Both the position numbers and the translations under genes were made by a program. The notes below the pieces were generated by a model. That model ran no database searches, had not been told where the DNA came from, and worked only from the letters and a program-made list of their open reading frames with translations. Below, one piece after another: positions 38,301 through 50,311 of a stretch of DNA of 64,000 bases; within the stretch, counting starts at the first letter, position 1, and each line of letters starts with the position of its first letter. Location of the stretch: assembly GCA_012932295.1 (NCBI GenBank), contig JAAONU010000016.1, positions 25,233,290 to 25,297,289 on the forward strand, given 5' to 3'. The stretch comes from Cyclina sinensis (lineage: Eukaryota > Mollusca > Bivalvia > Venerida > Veneridae).

Positions 38301-41300
38301 AGATTTTTGTTTTTATAGAAATTAGATAAACAAGACATGTTCTGAATGTATTAGTGTTTAAGCAGAATGAAAATACGGGTAATACTAAACTTTTCAAAAG
38401 GATGAAGTAAGTAAGGACAGGTCAACTGAGAATGAAATGCTTGATGTTTAGTGAGAATGGGTTACACTGTCATTTGAGAATAAAATGCTTGATGTTTAGT
38501 GAGAATGGGTTACACTGTCATTTGAGAATAAAATGCTTGATGTTTAGTGAGAATGGGTTACACTGTCATTTGAGAATAAAATGCTTGATGTTTAGTGAGA
38601 ATGGGTTACGCTGTCATTTGAGAATAAAATGTTTGATGTTTAGTGAGAATGGGTAACACTGTCATTTAAGAATAAAATGCTTGGTGTTTAATGAGAATGG
38701 GTTACACTGTCATCTGAGAATAAAATGTTTGATGTTTAGCAAGAATGGATTGCACTGTCATTTGAGAATAAATTGTATTATGTTTAGTGAGAACAGGTTA
38801 CATTATAAATTGAGAATAAAATGTTTGATGTTTTCTTCCAGGCAATACGAGGGACAATTACTGTGTATGCTGACAACATGTTGTGTATGGACCTTTGTGG
38901 AACAACACAGTCAATGGCAAGTCGACTGGCTGGACCTAGAGTGAGGACCACTACCTGAATTAATTACATGAATAAGTAACTTACTAAGGTCCAACTGATG
39001 ATTCTGTAATTTCAGTTTATTGAACAGATGTGTAACTGAATTCAAGAGGAGAAGACTTATCCATATTTTTTACTTGAAATCGAGTGATAAGACATATTGT
39101 AAAAGTGTCTTTGGAGGTTGGCACATTCAGAAATGCTCTTGATAACCATTTAGTCTGAATGGTCACTGCATTTCTTCATATAAAAAATGTATAAAGATTT
39201 TAATGGTATTATTGGTCATTCACATTAGTAATTCAGTACATATACATTTATCATGACCCTTTTTAACAACAAAATCATTTTACATACTGGCAGTTGGTAG
39301 AATACTTGAGAACACAACAGAAAAGTGGACTGATTTGGGGTTGTAGACATGACCTGAACCAAAACAAGGACTGTTTTGAGTACATGAATAGACAGAGTGA
39401 ACTACTGTGCGACAGACATGAACCAATCACAAGAGAGGTAAGTTAGCATTTGCATGACATTACATATTTGAAGGTTCTTTTTTGTTATGCCATAATCTAG
39501 ATATGGTATAAATAAACAACAGGTACACACACATGTCAGTATTTGATGTTTTCTTGCTGAAAAAGTTATTTATTCAAGGTCTTTGTGAATCATGATTATA
39601 AGGAGTGACTTTTCAAGCGGTCTGATTTGTTCTTTGCATTTTCATGCTGTTTCAGAAGTGAACTTTATGCCAAGGAACAAAATACCGTACACTCCCAATT
39701 AAATGCCAATTTTAATTCCAGACTTCATCAAATACTCATATAAAGACCCCCCCCCCCCACCCACCCACCAATTTAAGTAACTTTGAAGCCATTTCTAAGC
39801 ATTTCTTAGCCGATTTTTGTATTTTTCCAATAACTGGGTTCACATGTGACTTCATCCCCCCTAACTGAAAGATCTTTAACTCTATGTATAAATGTACATG
39901 GTCCTGTTAATTAATCGTTTGTATTATAAAAAATATATTGGATTAAATATCTGATAGAGAGTCCAAATTACCACTCGCATATTAAGGTGAGATCTGTAAT
40001 CTTTTTATTGAAAGATATTATGGTAAGACATTTTTTTAATGCAGGGGGCACATTTATGGGTGAAGGGTTAAACGGGGGGTATATGGTACGGAATAATTGG
40101 CATTTCAACTTTCCAATACATTCTCTGAAATTACATTTTTGCACCATTTCATTCAAAAGTCTTGATTGGATTAACCCAATTTGTAAACTTTTGAGCATCT
40201 TTAAGAATAAGTCATATATAATAATTAAAGACTTTTAGAATATAAGCAGATTTTGAAGAATTTTTCTCTTGCCTATATAAACACAGTGATAAAATATTTT
40301 CAGATGTGTACAAGAATCAACAATGTTTCTATGATGTTGTCCTGTTTAGAATGGTATCACCATTGCCTTGGTAATGCATTTGGTATCTATGGTGACCTGT
40401 CAGTAAAACAGAACAGGAAATATTTACAGATGTCCTTCAACAGTACCGATATGATCAGAAGTGGTTGGTATATGTTTGTTTTAAGTCATTTTAATTTTTA
40501 GCCAGGCTGTGCAAAAAACTCTGATAGTCAGGATATACATGTACATTCTCCTTTTTACCTTATCTCTTCCAGGAAAAGCAGCTTTCTCAGAGAACTTTAA
40601 TTCCAAACCAGTCATAAATTTGTTCTTGTTTTTAACCTTGTGTAATAGTGGCTCTTATTTAGAGTGCATTAGTCAGAAACAAAACATTAAGTAATTATAT
40701 TCATGTCTTGTCAGATTTACCTTGACTATTTGGCTGGATTTTATTTGGCAATATCTGTAAATGTCTTTTCACAACTTACAAATATAATACGTTGGCCTCA
40801 CACTGCAGGGCTCAGAAATTTAGTATATGTATTGATTTGTCAACACCTTCTCTGTTTCTTCATATAGAATCTTACAAGTTTAGTCTATACACCATGTAGA
40901 TAGAGGTGACCATACTGTTTTTCGATATAAGAATAAACTAACATGTTTGTAAATGGTTTTGAAAAAGTATTGTCTTTGATTGTAGATTTCTTTGTTGTGG
41001 ATGGTTATGAGTATGACCCTGAAATTGACAGGTCAGAGGTCATGGAGACTGCTTCTCAGCTTTGTCCCAGCCAGACATCTAGATCAGAGGGTCAGTTACT
41101 GGTAACAAGTCCAGTAGATTCAGACAGGGACCATCTCATGGCAGTTCTGCGGGGATTATGTAGAGTAATGGCATACAGGGTGAGTACAGAAAGATACTGG
41201 TTTTCCTTCATTCAGTCTTCTTGTATAAATAGCAGAATTAGTCATTGTCTGATACTAACCTTTCTTTTATATAATGAGTAGCCATCTTTGAACAATATGT

Positions 41301-44300
41301 AAGTTTGTTGACAGAGACCAGAAGTTGGGGTCATATTTTCATAGTTGTGGTCATTTTTGCCAATATTTCAGATATGGCCAGTTCAAGGCACTCTAAATCA
41401 AAAAATGCCAGTACTTAGCACACAAAGCTTCAGCAGAAAATAGTCTCTATTTTTTTTTTTTTACACTAATACTCTTGTTTTTAGCCATGCATATGTATAA
41501 GGTCACATGGCTTATTTGGAAAAGCTAATGCCTGACATTTTTCACATTTTCATGAAACTTACTCTGCTAGGACTGTGTTAAGAAATACATTCCTCTACTT
41601 TTCAGCTGAATCTGTTTGTATGTGATGCCCTACCAGTGCTGCTAACATTGAAGAATGCTGATACCCCTATAGATGTTGGACTGAAACCAATACTGATTTC
41701 CTGTCTAGTTACATTAGTACACTACAAGGCTGGCTGTATAAGGAGCCTTATGTTAGGGTGCTGGAATGCTTATGGATATTTATAGTCCAGGTAAAGTTTT
41801 CAAAAAATAATGTAAAATCAAGGAACCTTGCTGTTTCTAATAGCAGCCTGTTTTTAGTGAGTGATATATTGTTTCCTGATACATGTGGTTGATAATCTAA
41901 GTCTCTGGTATTAGTATTTCTAGAAAAAAACTGTCACGGGTCAGAAAAATCATTTACCCAGGGCGGCTTGCAAGTCAGGTGCTCTAACAATTGAGCTACC
42001 TTGGCTGGTGATAGTATTTTAGTAACCATATCATCTATATTGGTTCTGTGAGAAAACTTATTGAAGTAATGAACTCTGAGTGTTCTTGTTTGCAGGTACA
42101 ATGTAGTTGCATTTTGCAGAGTGAAAATTTCACACAATTGCTTGAAAGGGTGCAATGTCAGTGCTTTGATTCTTAGATGATCATGTTTAGATAGAAGTGT
42201 CTTTCCTGTAATCCATCATTTTGATTTATGGTTTATACCAGGAATTATTCTTTCAGTAGCAGAGCATATATTTAGGGTTGAGTTTGAAAATCCTGTATGT
42301 GCATAGGAAATAAAGAGAAGCTGATAAAATTGTTTCCCACTAAACCCTCAATTTAAATTATCTTCATTAAGCTTTCATCTGTTTTTGTTTTTGTATAGGA
42401 TTTTGAGATAGAATTAAGTAAGATAGAGAAGTCAGATGACAATACACAGCATAGAGGTCAACTTCTGTTACAAGCATTGGCTGTGAGTATAGTATCTATT
42501 TTGTAACATGTATGAATATAAGAGTCATGACCATACTCCGTAACAACTCCTAACTGTTTGCCATGTTTGTAGAATGAAAGTGGTTATATCATAACTGTTT
42601 TTTCAAGACTTAAACCTGTTATAAGATGAAAGATCAATATGATTTTGATATAAGCCATTTTTTTATCAGTTTTATAGTAACAAGTTAATTGCTTTTTTCC
42701 TTTGAAGTTTTTATAACCCTTTCAAGTCATATTTATTTTCAAAATGTTTCAGCCAGTGTTTTTAAACCAATTGCATGGAAAAAGTCAACAATATCTCTGT
42801 CTAACAGACAAGCTGTCTATGTTTATAAAAATGTATGAATGTGATAAATAAACAGGCATATTTCTGTGAGTTATCTCCCTTGTCTTGCTTCTGTATTAAT
42901 ATACATTGTATAATACAAGTAGTATACCATTGAATGTATAAATTGATACAGTATCCATATAACCATAGATGACAATTTGAATATCTTTATTTTTAGCATC
43001 TGTTAAAGTTTATGAACAATCAGCATGAAAGTCTGCGGAGAGAATTGTTGCTTTCACAAGCTGTAAGTTTGATCTTTTAATGAGAAATACAATTTCTTGA
43101 AACATTGAAATGAGTTTATTTTTATACCTGGTAATTTGATCTTTCTCCAGTATGTTTTTCCATAATCAGGATTTAAATTTATGCATCTGTCATAGTTACC
43201 ATGATTTAATCTGTATTATATCATAGAATTGTTTCAGTTATTTTGCTTCTTATATGATCTATGTGGGTTTTTTTTTTGGACTTTTACATTGTTAGTTTTG
43301 ATTCTGTCAACATTTAGGTTGAGGTTATTGATATAGATAAGGAAGAAATTTAATTTTATAACTACATTAAAGTTACACTATTAGGATTATTTTGATTATT
43401 AAGATCTGGAGAACTTCAGCAGTTTAGAAGACTCAAATTTAGAACAAACAAGATGTGATGCTAAGACCAATTCGTTATTAGGACAACTTTTTGACTAGTG
43501 TTATAAGTAGAACTTGACAACACCACTTGATCAAGTGAAATTTCTAGTTAGCTGTCTTATAGGCTTACCTTTGTGTCTGTGGCATGGACGATTACTTCTG
43601 TCACTCTGTTTACAGGATGATGTATCATTCAAGCTCAGTCTGTATGCCATGCCACTACAACAGTTGATTGCCATATACAGGGGTTTTAATACAGATATAG
43701 TAAGTCAGATACATAAGTTATATGGGTTTTTTTGCTAAAGGTATTGACATACCAGTATTTTTTGTCAGTTTTGAATATATTTTACAGGATATTTCTTTGT
43801 ATATTTTTTATTCTTTTAATTTATTTCTTCTTCTTTTTTTAAAATTTTGTGTTTTTATTTTATATATTTATGTTGTTGTTTTTTTTGGTGCAGAATTTTC
43901 AGTTATAGAATATCAGTAGTTTCATTTAAAGACTACATTACCAAATGAAGAGGGTCATTGCAAAATTATGGCATTTTTTTACTGAAGGGCATAATGGGAT
44001 GTAATATTGAATAATTGTCATACAGATCTATAATAAGTATGTCTTGAGAGCACTTTTTTTTGCCAAAACCTGAAGAAAGGAAAGGAAAGAAAAAGGCTCA
44101 GAGTGTAGCTATGGTAAGTGAATATAATTAATATGGTTTTACCACAGTGCTGGGCCATTATATTGTTGAAATTGTTTTGTTTGAATAATACTTTAACAGA
44201 TGTTTTGAAAACTTGGTTCAGATATTTATATTATATATTTTACTTATTTATATATTTACTCTACCTGATGTTAATCTCAGGGCACTATTTCTGAAGTGAG

Positions 44301-47288
44301 CAGTACAGACTCCCTGTACCAGTCCACACTGGTGGTCAGACAAAGACTTAAACATGACCTACAGACCTTAAGGAAAGGCTTCAGTGGTACAGATCTTGTC
44401 TGTTGGATTCTCAATAATCAACAACTGTTTCAAAGCTTTGGTAAATATGCTTGGAAATTTTCTTGGGGGTGGGTGGGAAGGACTGGGGATGAATGATAGT
44501 TATAATAAAAAAGTCTCTTTTTTTCTTTTTTTTTTCACTCAAATAGCTTGTTAGTTGATCTGTCAGAAAAAAATGCTGCCTTAGATTATTTTTCATACAT
44601 GCATATAAATTAGTAGAGAGAGTTTAACTCCTGCATTGTTACTGTTGTATTTCATATAATGGTTTGTCTCTTTTCAAATACTTACCTAACATGTTATAGT
44701 AAATGTATAGTATCATTTTGTTTTCATTGTCCTGTATAAGTTTTATTTGAATCAAATTTTTTTTTGAATGGCTTTGATAGTCAGATGTTAAATATGAAAC
44801 AACTTGGTGTCTCTGAAGTTGACAAATCTAACTAATGTTTGTTTTATAGATATAGCCTTCTCAGAAAACATAACCAGGGAGAAAGCAAATATTATAGCAC
44901 AGAGGTTTCTAGACTGGAACCTAATAGCTGATGTGGAAGGAGACGGGGACGGTGAAAGTAAGTCTGTATTCTCTGTTGGTCTGAGAAAATCTCAGTCTGA
45001 ATAAAGTAACTGATCTATCACAGAGTGTAGTGGTTTTGACTTTTTAAACTTGGGAAAATCTGGTGTTGAGCAATAGAAGAAAGGAAAAAAGCCTTTAATG
45101 TTCTTGAAAATTGAAGTAAAAATTTGTTAACTCTGCCTCATAACAACTAGAAAGTGCTGAATGAACTAAACAAGACTTAATGGACATTTGGCAAATAACA
45201 GATTATGTTAGGATCTCATAATTAGGGTATTTTAAAATCAGATAATTATGTGTTTGCATCTAACATAGGTAAAAATGTACTTTGTATTTAGAATAGTTCA
45301 TTGTTATGCTCCCAAAGGGCGAGCATATAGTTGCCGCTTTATCCGTCCTGTCCGTCCGTTCGTTCGTCCGTCCGTCCGTCCGTCCGTCCGTCCATCCGTC
45401 ATATTTTTGTCTCGAGTATAACACAAAAACTATGACAGATATCAAGACCAAACTTTATAGGTAGTTAGATCTCATTAAGAAGCAGTGCAGTGCACAAGAA
45501 CCATAACTCTTGCTTTATTAATTTTTGAGTTATTGCCCTTTGAAATTTCTCATACTTATTTTTTGTCCGGGGCATATCTCACAACGTATAAGAGTTATCA
45601 ACTTGAAACTTAATAAGTAGATAGATCTCATTAATGAGCAGTGCAGTGCACAAGAACCATAACTCTTGCTTTATTAATTTTTGAGTTATTGCCTTTTGAA
45701 ATTTCTCATACTCATTTTTTGTCTGGGGCATATCTCACAAAGTATAAGAGATATTAACATGAAACTTTATTGGTAGATAGATCTCTATGAGGAGAAGTGC
45801 AGCGTGCAAGAACCGTAACTCTATTTTGCATAATTTAGGAGTTATTGCCCTTTGTTATTTTTCATACTTAAAAAAAAATACATATTAAACAATAGCCCTT
45901 TTGGAATTGGCATTTATTCGGGGGAGCATCCAGTAGGTTCTACCGATTTCTTGGTTTTAACTATGGCAGGGGTACGTAATGTACTTTGATCTAGAAATAT
46001 TGAAATAAAAACAAAATTTCAAGGTGCAGTATAAAAACATGACTCATACATAAGTTGTTTGCAGCCTGAGATACATACAGACCTCAAAGATGAGAGGTAC
46101 ATAAACAATAACAACAGAACTTATATTTGTCTACTTTTGAATCAACCAAACTAATAGCAGTTCTGAATATAACACTGGAAACAGGAATGTCATTTTGAAC
46201 ACAGAATTATCCATGTGTTGTGTTTGCAATTAGTACATGAATGCTTTGAATTAGATATTTCAAGTTCTGGAATTTTGTACTTAATGAATTATGGTACCAC
46301 CATATTCTAAAGAGAATGAAATGATACTGGTTAAAACCTGTGGCTTTGACTTAAAATGTCAGTATAATATATTGGAAGAAATCATGTAATGTTATTTCTA
46401 TGCTCATGTTTCAGGATGGAGTCCAACTGGTAGTGTGAGTGAGATCCAGTACCCAGAGATGACCATACATGTACATGCTAGTACATCTGAGAGCAAGGAT
46501 CGTGCATTCTCCCCCGGCAGTAATGATAGCACCCCACAGGCCACACCACGAGCAACACCAAAACCTGGACTCAAAGCAGTCTTTAAGAGCTTTCTCTAGG
46601 CAGTCAGGTCTCAAGTCCACCACCCCTGGAATTAGATATTCAGAAAGGTCACAGTTCAGTGAATTCAGCTCGATCGCAGAGAACAGATGAGTCTGATAGA
46701 AATATAGGTACAGACCAACAAAATTTGGGTGCTGTGCAATCCGGGAAAAGTGCAATTGATTCCATCGTTACAGGAAAACGAATAAAAAGAGAGAGTGAAA
46801 GTAGTGAAGAAGGTGTTGGAATGGAGAACAAGCCTGAAATTAGATGCAGAGATAACAGAGAAATTATTGAACCTGTTTCATTGAAAAGTGAATCTGAATT
46901 CACTGGATTACTATCAACCTGTCAGCATCAAAATTCTACAGACTTTGATCCATACTATATGCGTGGAACACCTTTATCACTGACATCAGCAGTGTCCTTA
47001 GATTCCAGAAGTGCTATTTTTATTGAATCAAGTGATAACTTTTACTATGTTCGCCCATTTATCGGCAGTGAACAAGATCCGACTTGGGCCAATTATGAAC
47101 TGTTTCACCTAGTTGAGGAATGCTTTCAGAAAAAGGTAACTTCAGATTATATAATGAGGATAATTTACAGCAGAAGAAAGAATGATCCACAGGCAAGAGT
47201 GTTTCTGAAGTCGTCACCAGTTGAAATGATCGAGAAAATGCGGTTTAGAGCGTCGCAAGAAGAAATTCCAAGGTGCATCAGTAGTTAA
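23312..47288 (+). CDS. Large MUN-like (Munc13-type) and DEP-domain protein, with four frame breaks
   Basis: About 30 exons give about 1820 residues. Exons: 23312-23460, 24029-24076, 24548-24608, 25815-26032, 26320-26530, 27092-27172, 27783-27884, 28167-28329, 28645-28797, 29408-29513, 29983-30083, 30443-30535, 33641-33714, 34284-34374, 34566-34654, 35589-35694, 36266-36403, 36750-37991, 38842-38940, 39294-39437, 40304-40463, 40986-41179, 41606-41790, 42399-42482, 42997-43062, 43616-43699, 44026-44113, 44281-44440, 44850-44957, 46415-47288. The start ATG has a good CACCATG context, though the frame is open to the acceptor just upstream. Residues 1-660 are mostly helical; 662-1075 (one 1242-base exon) are Ser/Pro-rich and disordered; about 1275-1420 resemble the second Munc13 homology domain (VRVLECLWIFIVQ, FKLSLYAMPLQQLIAIY); about 1455-1530 form a DEP domain (LRKGFSGTDLVCWIL, REKANIIAQRFLDWNLI); the C-terminus has a separate conserved-looking block (NFYYVRPFIGSEQDPTW). 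Exons 28167, 41606, 44026 and 46415 each need a one-base correction to stay open. Munc13 relatives act in vesicle priming; for this protein that role is only a suggestion. I do not recognise a named orthologue. Confidence 0.8.
30731..32385 (-). repeat. Family A repeat, inverted orientation
   Basis: Starts AACAAGAGGGCCATGATGGCCC and ACTCACCTGAATATGACTGC, and ends CAGGTGAGCTAAAAAC, the reverse of other copies. The first half has about four units built on GTGACCTAGTTTTTGACCCC and AGATGACCCATATTCGAA. The second half (31540-32150) has about four units of about 155-165 bases carrying GACAAGAAGATTTT, CTATATAAGCCTATGTAAAA and TTGGTAGAGGTCCACTAGAC, which are reverse complements of the units at 47920-48800. 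A short CGCACGCACG-type run precedes the right end. It sits in the intron between 30535 and 33641. Confidence 0.8.
34948..35345. mobile_element. 398-base Mutator-like MITE with a perfect 9-base target duplication
   Basis: The left terminus is CATCGTCGGAAACCC and the right terminus, on the other strand, is CATCGTCGGTGACCC (13 of 15 match). The direct repeat GAATAATAT flanks it exactly at 34939-34947 and 35346-35354. Nine-base duplications are typical of Mutator-like elements. There is no coding capacity; internal phrases such as GCGGAATCTCA recur. It lies in the intron between exons 34566-34654 and 35589-35694. The termini match the hairpin at 1891-1960. Confidence 0.8.
35370..35585 (+). repeat. 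81-base tandem repeat (about 2.6 copies) next to an acceptor
   Basis: TGTATGATTTTTTCAAGGAC starts at about 35371, 35452 and 35533, a period of 81 bases, each copy also holding ATTTTCAAGGACTTTTGTCAA and GAAGTTCAAGGCC. The array runs straight into the acceptor ATTATTTCAG of exon 35589. The period is a multiple of three, and one frame stays open, but it is intronic by the splice model. Confidence 0.85.
38432..38838 (+). repeat. 48-base minisatellite (about 8.5 copies) ending at an acceptor
   Basis: Units start at 38437, 38485, 38533, 38581, 38629, 38677, 38725 and 38773, exactly 48 bases apart, each like ATGCTTGATGTTTAGTGAGA followed by ATGGGTTACACTGTCATTTG and AGAATAAA. The first five are almost identical and later ones are more diverged. 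The last partial unit, GTTTGATGTTTTCTTCCAG, is itself the acceptor of exon 38842-38940. The period is a multiple of three, so a false open frame (MFSENGLHCHLRIKCL repeated) runs through it. Confidence 0.9.
41935..42015 (-). repeat. tRNA-derived fragment, probable SINE head
   Basis: The minus strand reads GCCAAGGTAGCTCAATTGTT and AGAGCACCTGACTTGCAAGC, a good D arm/A box and an anticodon arm with TGC (alanine type). No B box or T arm follows, so it is a truncated tRNA-derived retroposon or pseudogene and not a functional tRNA. Confidence 0.4.
45304..45935 (+). repeat. Family B repeat with a TCCG microsatellite
   Basis: Begins ATGCTCCCAAAGGGCGAGCATATAG and ends CGGGGGAGCAT, with inverted termini. 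It is followed at 45340-45400 by a GTCCGTCCGTCC run. About three tandem units with TTTGTCCGGGGCATATCTCA, AACTTGAAACTTAATA and CACAAGAACCATAACTC come next. It lies in the last intron of the MUN/DEP gene. Confidence 0.75.
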
Positions 47289-47640
47289 AATGTTTTCAAG
47301 ATCATACTAACATTGTTTTTAAAGAAAGCAATAATGACAGATTATGATGAAAATATGATGGATATTTTTCAGTAATTCTTTTTTATTAATATTGTTCAAT
47401 GTTTATATATTAGATATTTCTTAAGTATTAAATTGAAAGATAACATATCAGTAATATATTTTCATAGGGAAATTATTATTAGCACTGTCATAGAATGGCT
47501 TTGTTTGTAAATAATGACTTAAGACTGTGATATCTAACTTAAATAATATTTTCATATGAATGATCTACCAGCTGCAAATAATTATCATGCTTTAAAATTG
47601 GTATTACTCATACATCAGTATAAATACCATTTTCACTTTT
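47289..47640 (+). other. 3' untranslated region of the MUN/DEP gene
   Basis: AT-rich sequence directly after the stop. The only near-canonical polyadenylation hexamer nearby is ATTAAA at 47427-47432. No other feature was seen. Confidence 0.35.
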
Positions 47641-49161
47641 TAGCTCACCCGAGGACAATGTCCTCAAGGTGAGCTTTTGTGATGGCCGATTGTCTGTCAT
47701 CCATCATCCGTGCGTGTGTGCGTCCGTGCGTCAACAATTTCTTTAAACAACTTCTCCTCCTAAACCACATGGCCAAATTTATTGAAACTTTGCAGGGATG
47801 TTCCTTGCATGAAGCTCTACCAAAGTTGTTCAAAGAATTCAAGTTCCATCAAGAACTCTGGTTGCTATGGCAATTGGTAGGAAAAACTTTGAAAATCTTC
47901 TTGTCCGAAACCTGAGCCCTGAGCCTTAAGATTTGGTATATAGCATTGTCTAGTAGACCTCTATCAAATTTGTTCAAATTATGCCCCTGGGGTCAGATTT
48001 GGCCCCACCCCAGGGGTCAATTGATTTTACATAGGCTTATACAGTGAAACTTTAAAAATCTTCTTGTCTGAAACCACAAGGCCGTTAGCCTTAAGATTTG
48101 GTATGTAGCATTGACGTGTGGACCTCTACCAAGTTTGTTCAAATTATGCCCCTGGGGTCAAATTTGGCCCCGCTCCGGGGGTCAACTTATTTAACATAGT
48201 GAAACTTTAAAAATCTTTTTGTCTGAAACCACAAGAACCTGAGCCTTCAGATTTTGCATGAAGCATTGTCTTGTGGACCTCTACCAAGTTTGTTCAAATT
48301 ATACACCTGGGGTGAAATTCGGCTCTGCTCCGGGGGTCAATGGATTTTACACAGGCTTATATAGTAAAACTTTAAAAATCTTCTTGTCTGAAACCACAAG
48401 GCCCTGAGCCTTAGGTATAGGTATATAGCATTGTCATGTAGACCTCTACCAAGTTTGTTCAAATTATGCCTCTGGGGTCAAATTTGGACCCGCCCCAGGG
48501 GTTGATTGATTTTACACATGGAAAACTTTGAAAATTTTCTTTTCTGAAACCGCAAGGCCCTGATCTTTAAGATTTGGTATGTAGCAAGGTCTAGTAAACC
48601 TCAACCAAGTTAGTTGAAATTATACTTCCGGGGTCAAATTTGGCCCCACCGGGGATCAACTGATTTTTACATAAGTTCATATAGGGTAAACTTTGAAAAA
48701 CCTTCTTGTATGAAACTACAAGACCCTGAGCCTTACGATTTGGTATATAGCAATGTCTGGAGGACGTCTCTCAAGTGTGTTAGAAAAATTTTCCTGGGGT
48801 CACTATTGGCCCCTCCCGAGGTGTCACAAGTTTTAAACAGCAGTATTGAAGAAAATACTGGACCTCATACAGCTTTCATTTAAAGACCAATATCTTTTAT
48901 ATTCGTTATATAGGATCCTTGCATGGACCTCTACCCATGGGTAGGGTTTTAGGTCACTGAGTCAAGGTCAAGGTCACCAAAGCTTATGATAGATATTTCT
49001 ACTTTCTGTCATAGAGCCTTTATTTATCGACTGATATTTTACATATTTATATTTACATTACTTACATAGTTTTCAATTAAAACATGAAATACTGCTTAAC
49101 TGCAAACCTACAGCCAAAATACTCAGGTGAGCGATCTAGAGGCCATCATGGCCCTCTTGTT
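47641..49161 (+). repeat. Family A repeat, long copy with about six tandem units
   Basis: The left end TTTTTAGCTCACCCGAGG and right end ACTCAGGTGAGC, then GGCCATCATGGCCCTCTTGTT, are inverted. Landmark phrase GAGCCTTAAGATTTGGTAT or a variant recurs near 47924, 48089, 48244, 48409, 48565 and 48731, a spacing of about 155-165 bases. Each unit also holds TCTTCTTGTCTGAAACCACA, GACCTCTACCAAGTTTGTTC and TATGCCCCTGGGGTCAAATT. This is the best-preserved copy in the window. Confidence 0.85.
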
Positions 49162-50311
49162 ACCTCTTACGGTAATCCATGACATTTAAGGATAACTCAG
49201 GGCCCAACTGTCAAGTTGTCTCATCTTTGTCTTCTTTGATACAATGTCAACTGAATGTCAACGGGTCCTATTTATGTAAAATCTTTGAAAAACTCCTTGT
49301 GAGAAACTGTAAGGTTTAGACCTTAGATATTTTGCATGGAGCTTCATCTAAATGTTCTCTATCAAGATTTTTTAATTTTGCCCCTGGGTCATTTATGGCC
49401 CTGCCGGGGGTAACATGACTTTACATAGGCTTATACAGGAAAGATTTAAAAAATCTTCTTGTCTGAAACGATATACCTTAGAGCTAAAATATTTTGTATG
49501 TTGCATAGTCTAGGAAAACCTCTCCTGAGTTTGTTCAAATTATGTGCCTGGGATCAAAATTGGCCCTACTCTGAGGGTCCTGTTTGTGTAAAATACTTGA
49601 TTTTGAAAATCTTGTGAAAAACTGTAAGCTGTAGACCTTAGATATTTTACATGGAGCATCATCTTGAGGTCCTCTACCAAGATAATTCAGATTATGCTTG
49701 TTGTCATTATTGGCTCTGCCCCAGGGTCACATTATTTTACATAGGCCTATATAGGAAAGATTAAAAAAAAAATCTTATCTGAAACTCTATGCCTTAGAGG
49801 TTAGATATTTTGGGTGTTGCATTGTCTGGTGGACCTCTACCAAATTCATTCAAATTTTGTCTTTTGGTTTAAAATTGGCCCCATACTGGGGGTCCTGTTT
49901 GTGTAAAATATATAAATATATGAAAATCTTCTTGTCTGAAACCATATGCCTTAGAGGTTAGATTTATATGTTGCATTGTCTGTTAGACCTCCCCCAGGGT
50001 CACTTGATTTTATATAGGCTTATATAGGAGACTTATATAGGAAAGACTTAAAAACCCTTCTAGTCTGAAACTATTCCTTAGAAGTAAGATAATTGTGTTG
50101 CACAGTCTAGAGGACATCTACCAAATTTGTTCAAATTATGTCCCATGGGTCAAAATTGGTTCTTCTCCAGTGTTCTGTCTCTACAAAATATCAGATCATC
50201 AAAAATGTTCAATTCAAAACCTGTTATGTTGCTTCTGATGTTTGCTAAACAGCACCTGCTTAGCCAAAGTACTCAGATGAATGACTCAGGGCCATAATGG
50301 TCCTCTTGTTA
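49162..50311 (+). repeat. Diverged family A repeat in tandem with the preceding copy
   Basis: Continues directly from the previous copy with the same kind of units (AACTGTAAGGTTTAGACCTT, GCATGGAGCTTCATCTAAAT, TGCCCCTGGGTCATTTATGG) but much more diverged. It ends ACTCAGATGAATGACTCAGGGCCATAATGGTCCTCTTGTT, a decayed form of the family A right end. Confidence 0.7.

Noticed and set aside
38842..38944. Second open frame (VEQHSQWQVDWLDLE) over exon 38842-38940
   Set aside because: It runs into the minisatellite frame upstream and gives a stop when joined to the next exon; the phase-0 frame fits both junctions.
39749..39775. Poly-C/CCCA run
   Set aside because: Simple low-complexity sequence within an intron, with no associated structure.
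40376..40463. Alternative frame in exon 40304-40463 reading TEQEIFTDVLQQYRYDQKW, which looks protein-like
   Set aside because: The main frame is open through the exon and joins both neighbours in phase with no indel; the alternative would need two separate indels. It cannot be excluded, given the other breaks in this gene.
45340..45400. TCCG-rich run considered as a CRISPR-like or regulatory array
   Set aside because: It is a simple microsatellite that belongs to the family B repeat head, also seen in weaker form in other copies.
23312..47288. Assignment of the MUN/DEP gene to CCDC142, SZT2 or DEPDC5
   Set aside because: The motif order and DEP position do not fit what I recall of those proteins, so no gene symbol is given.
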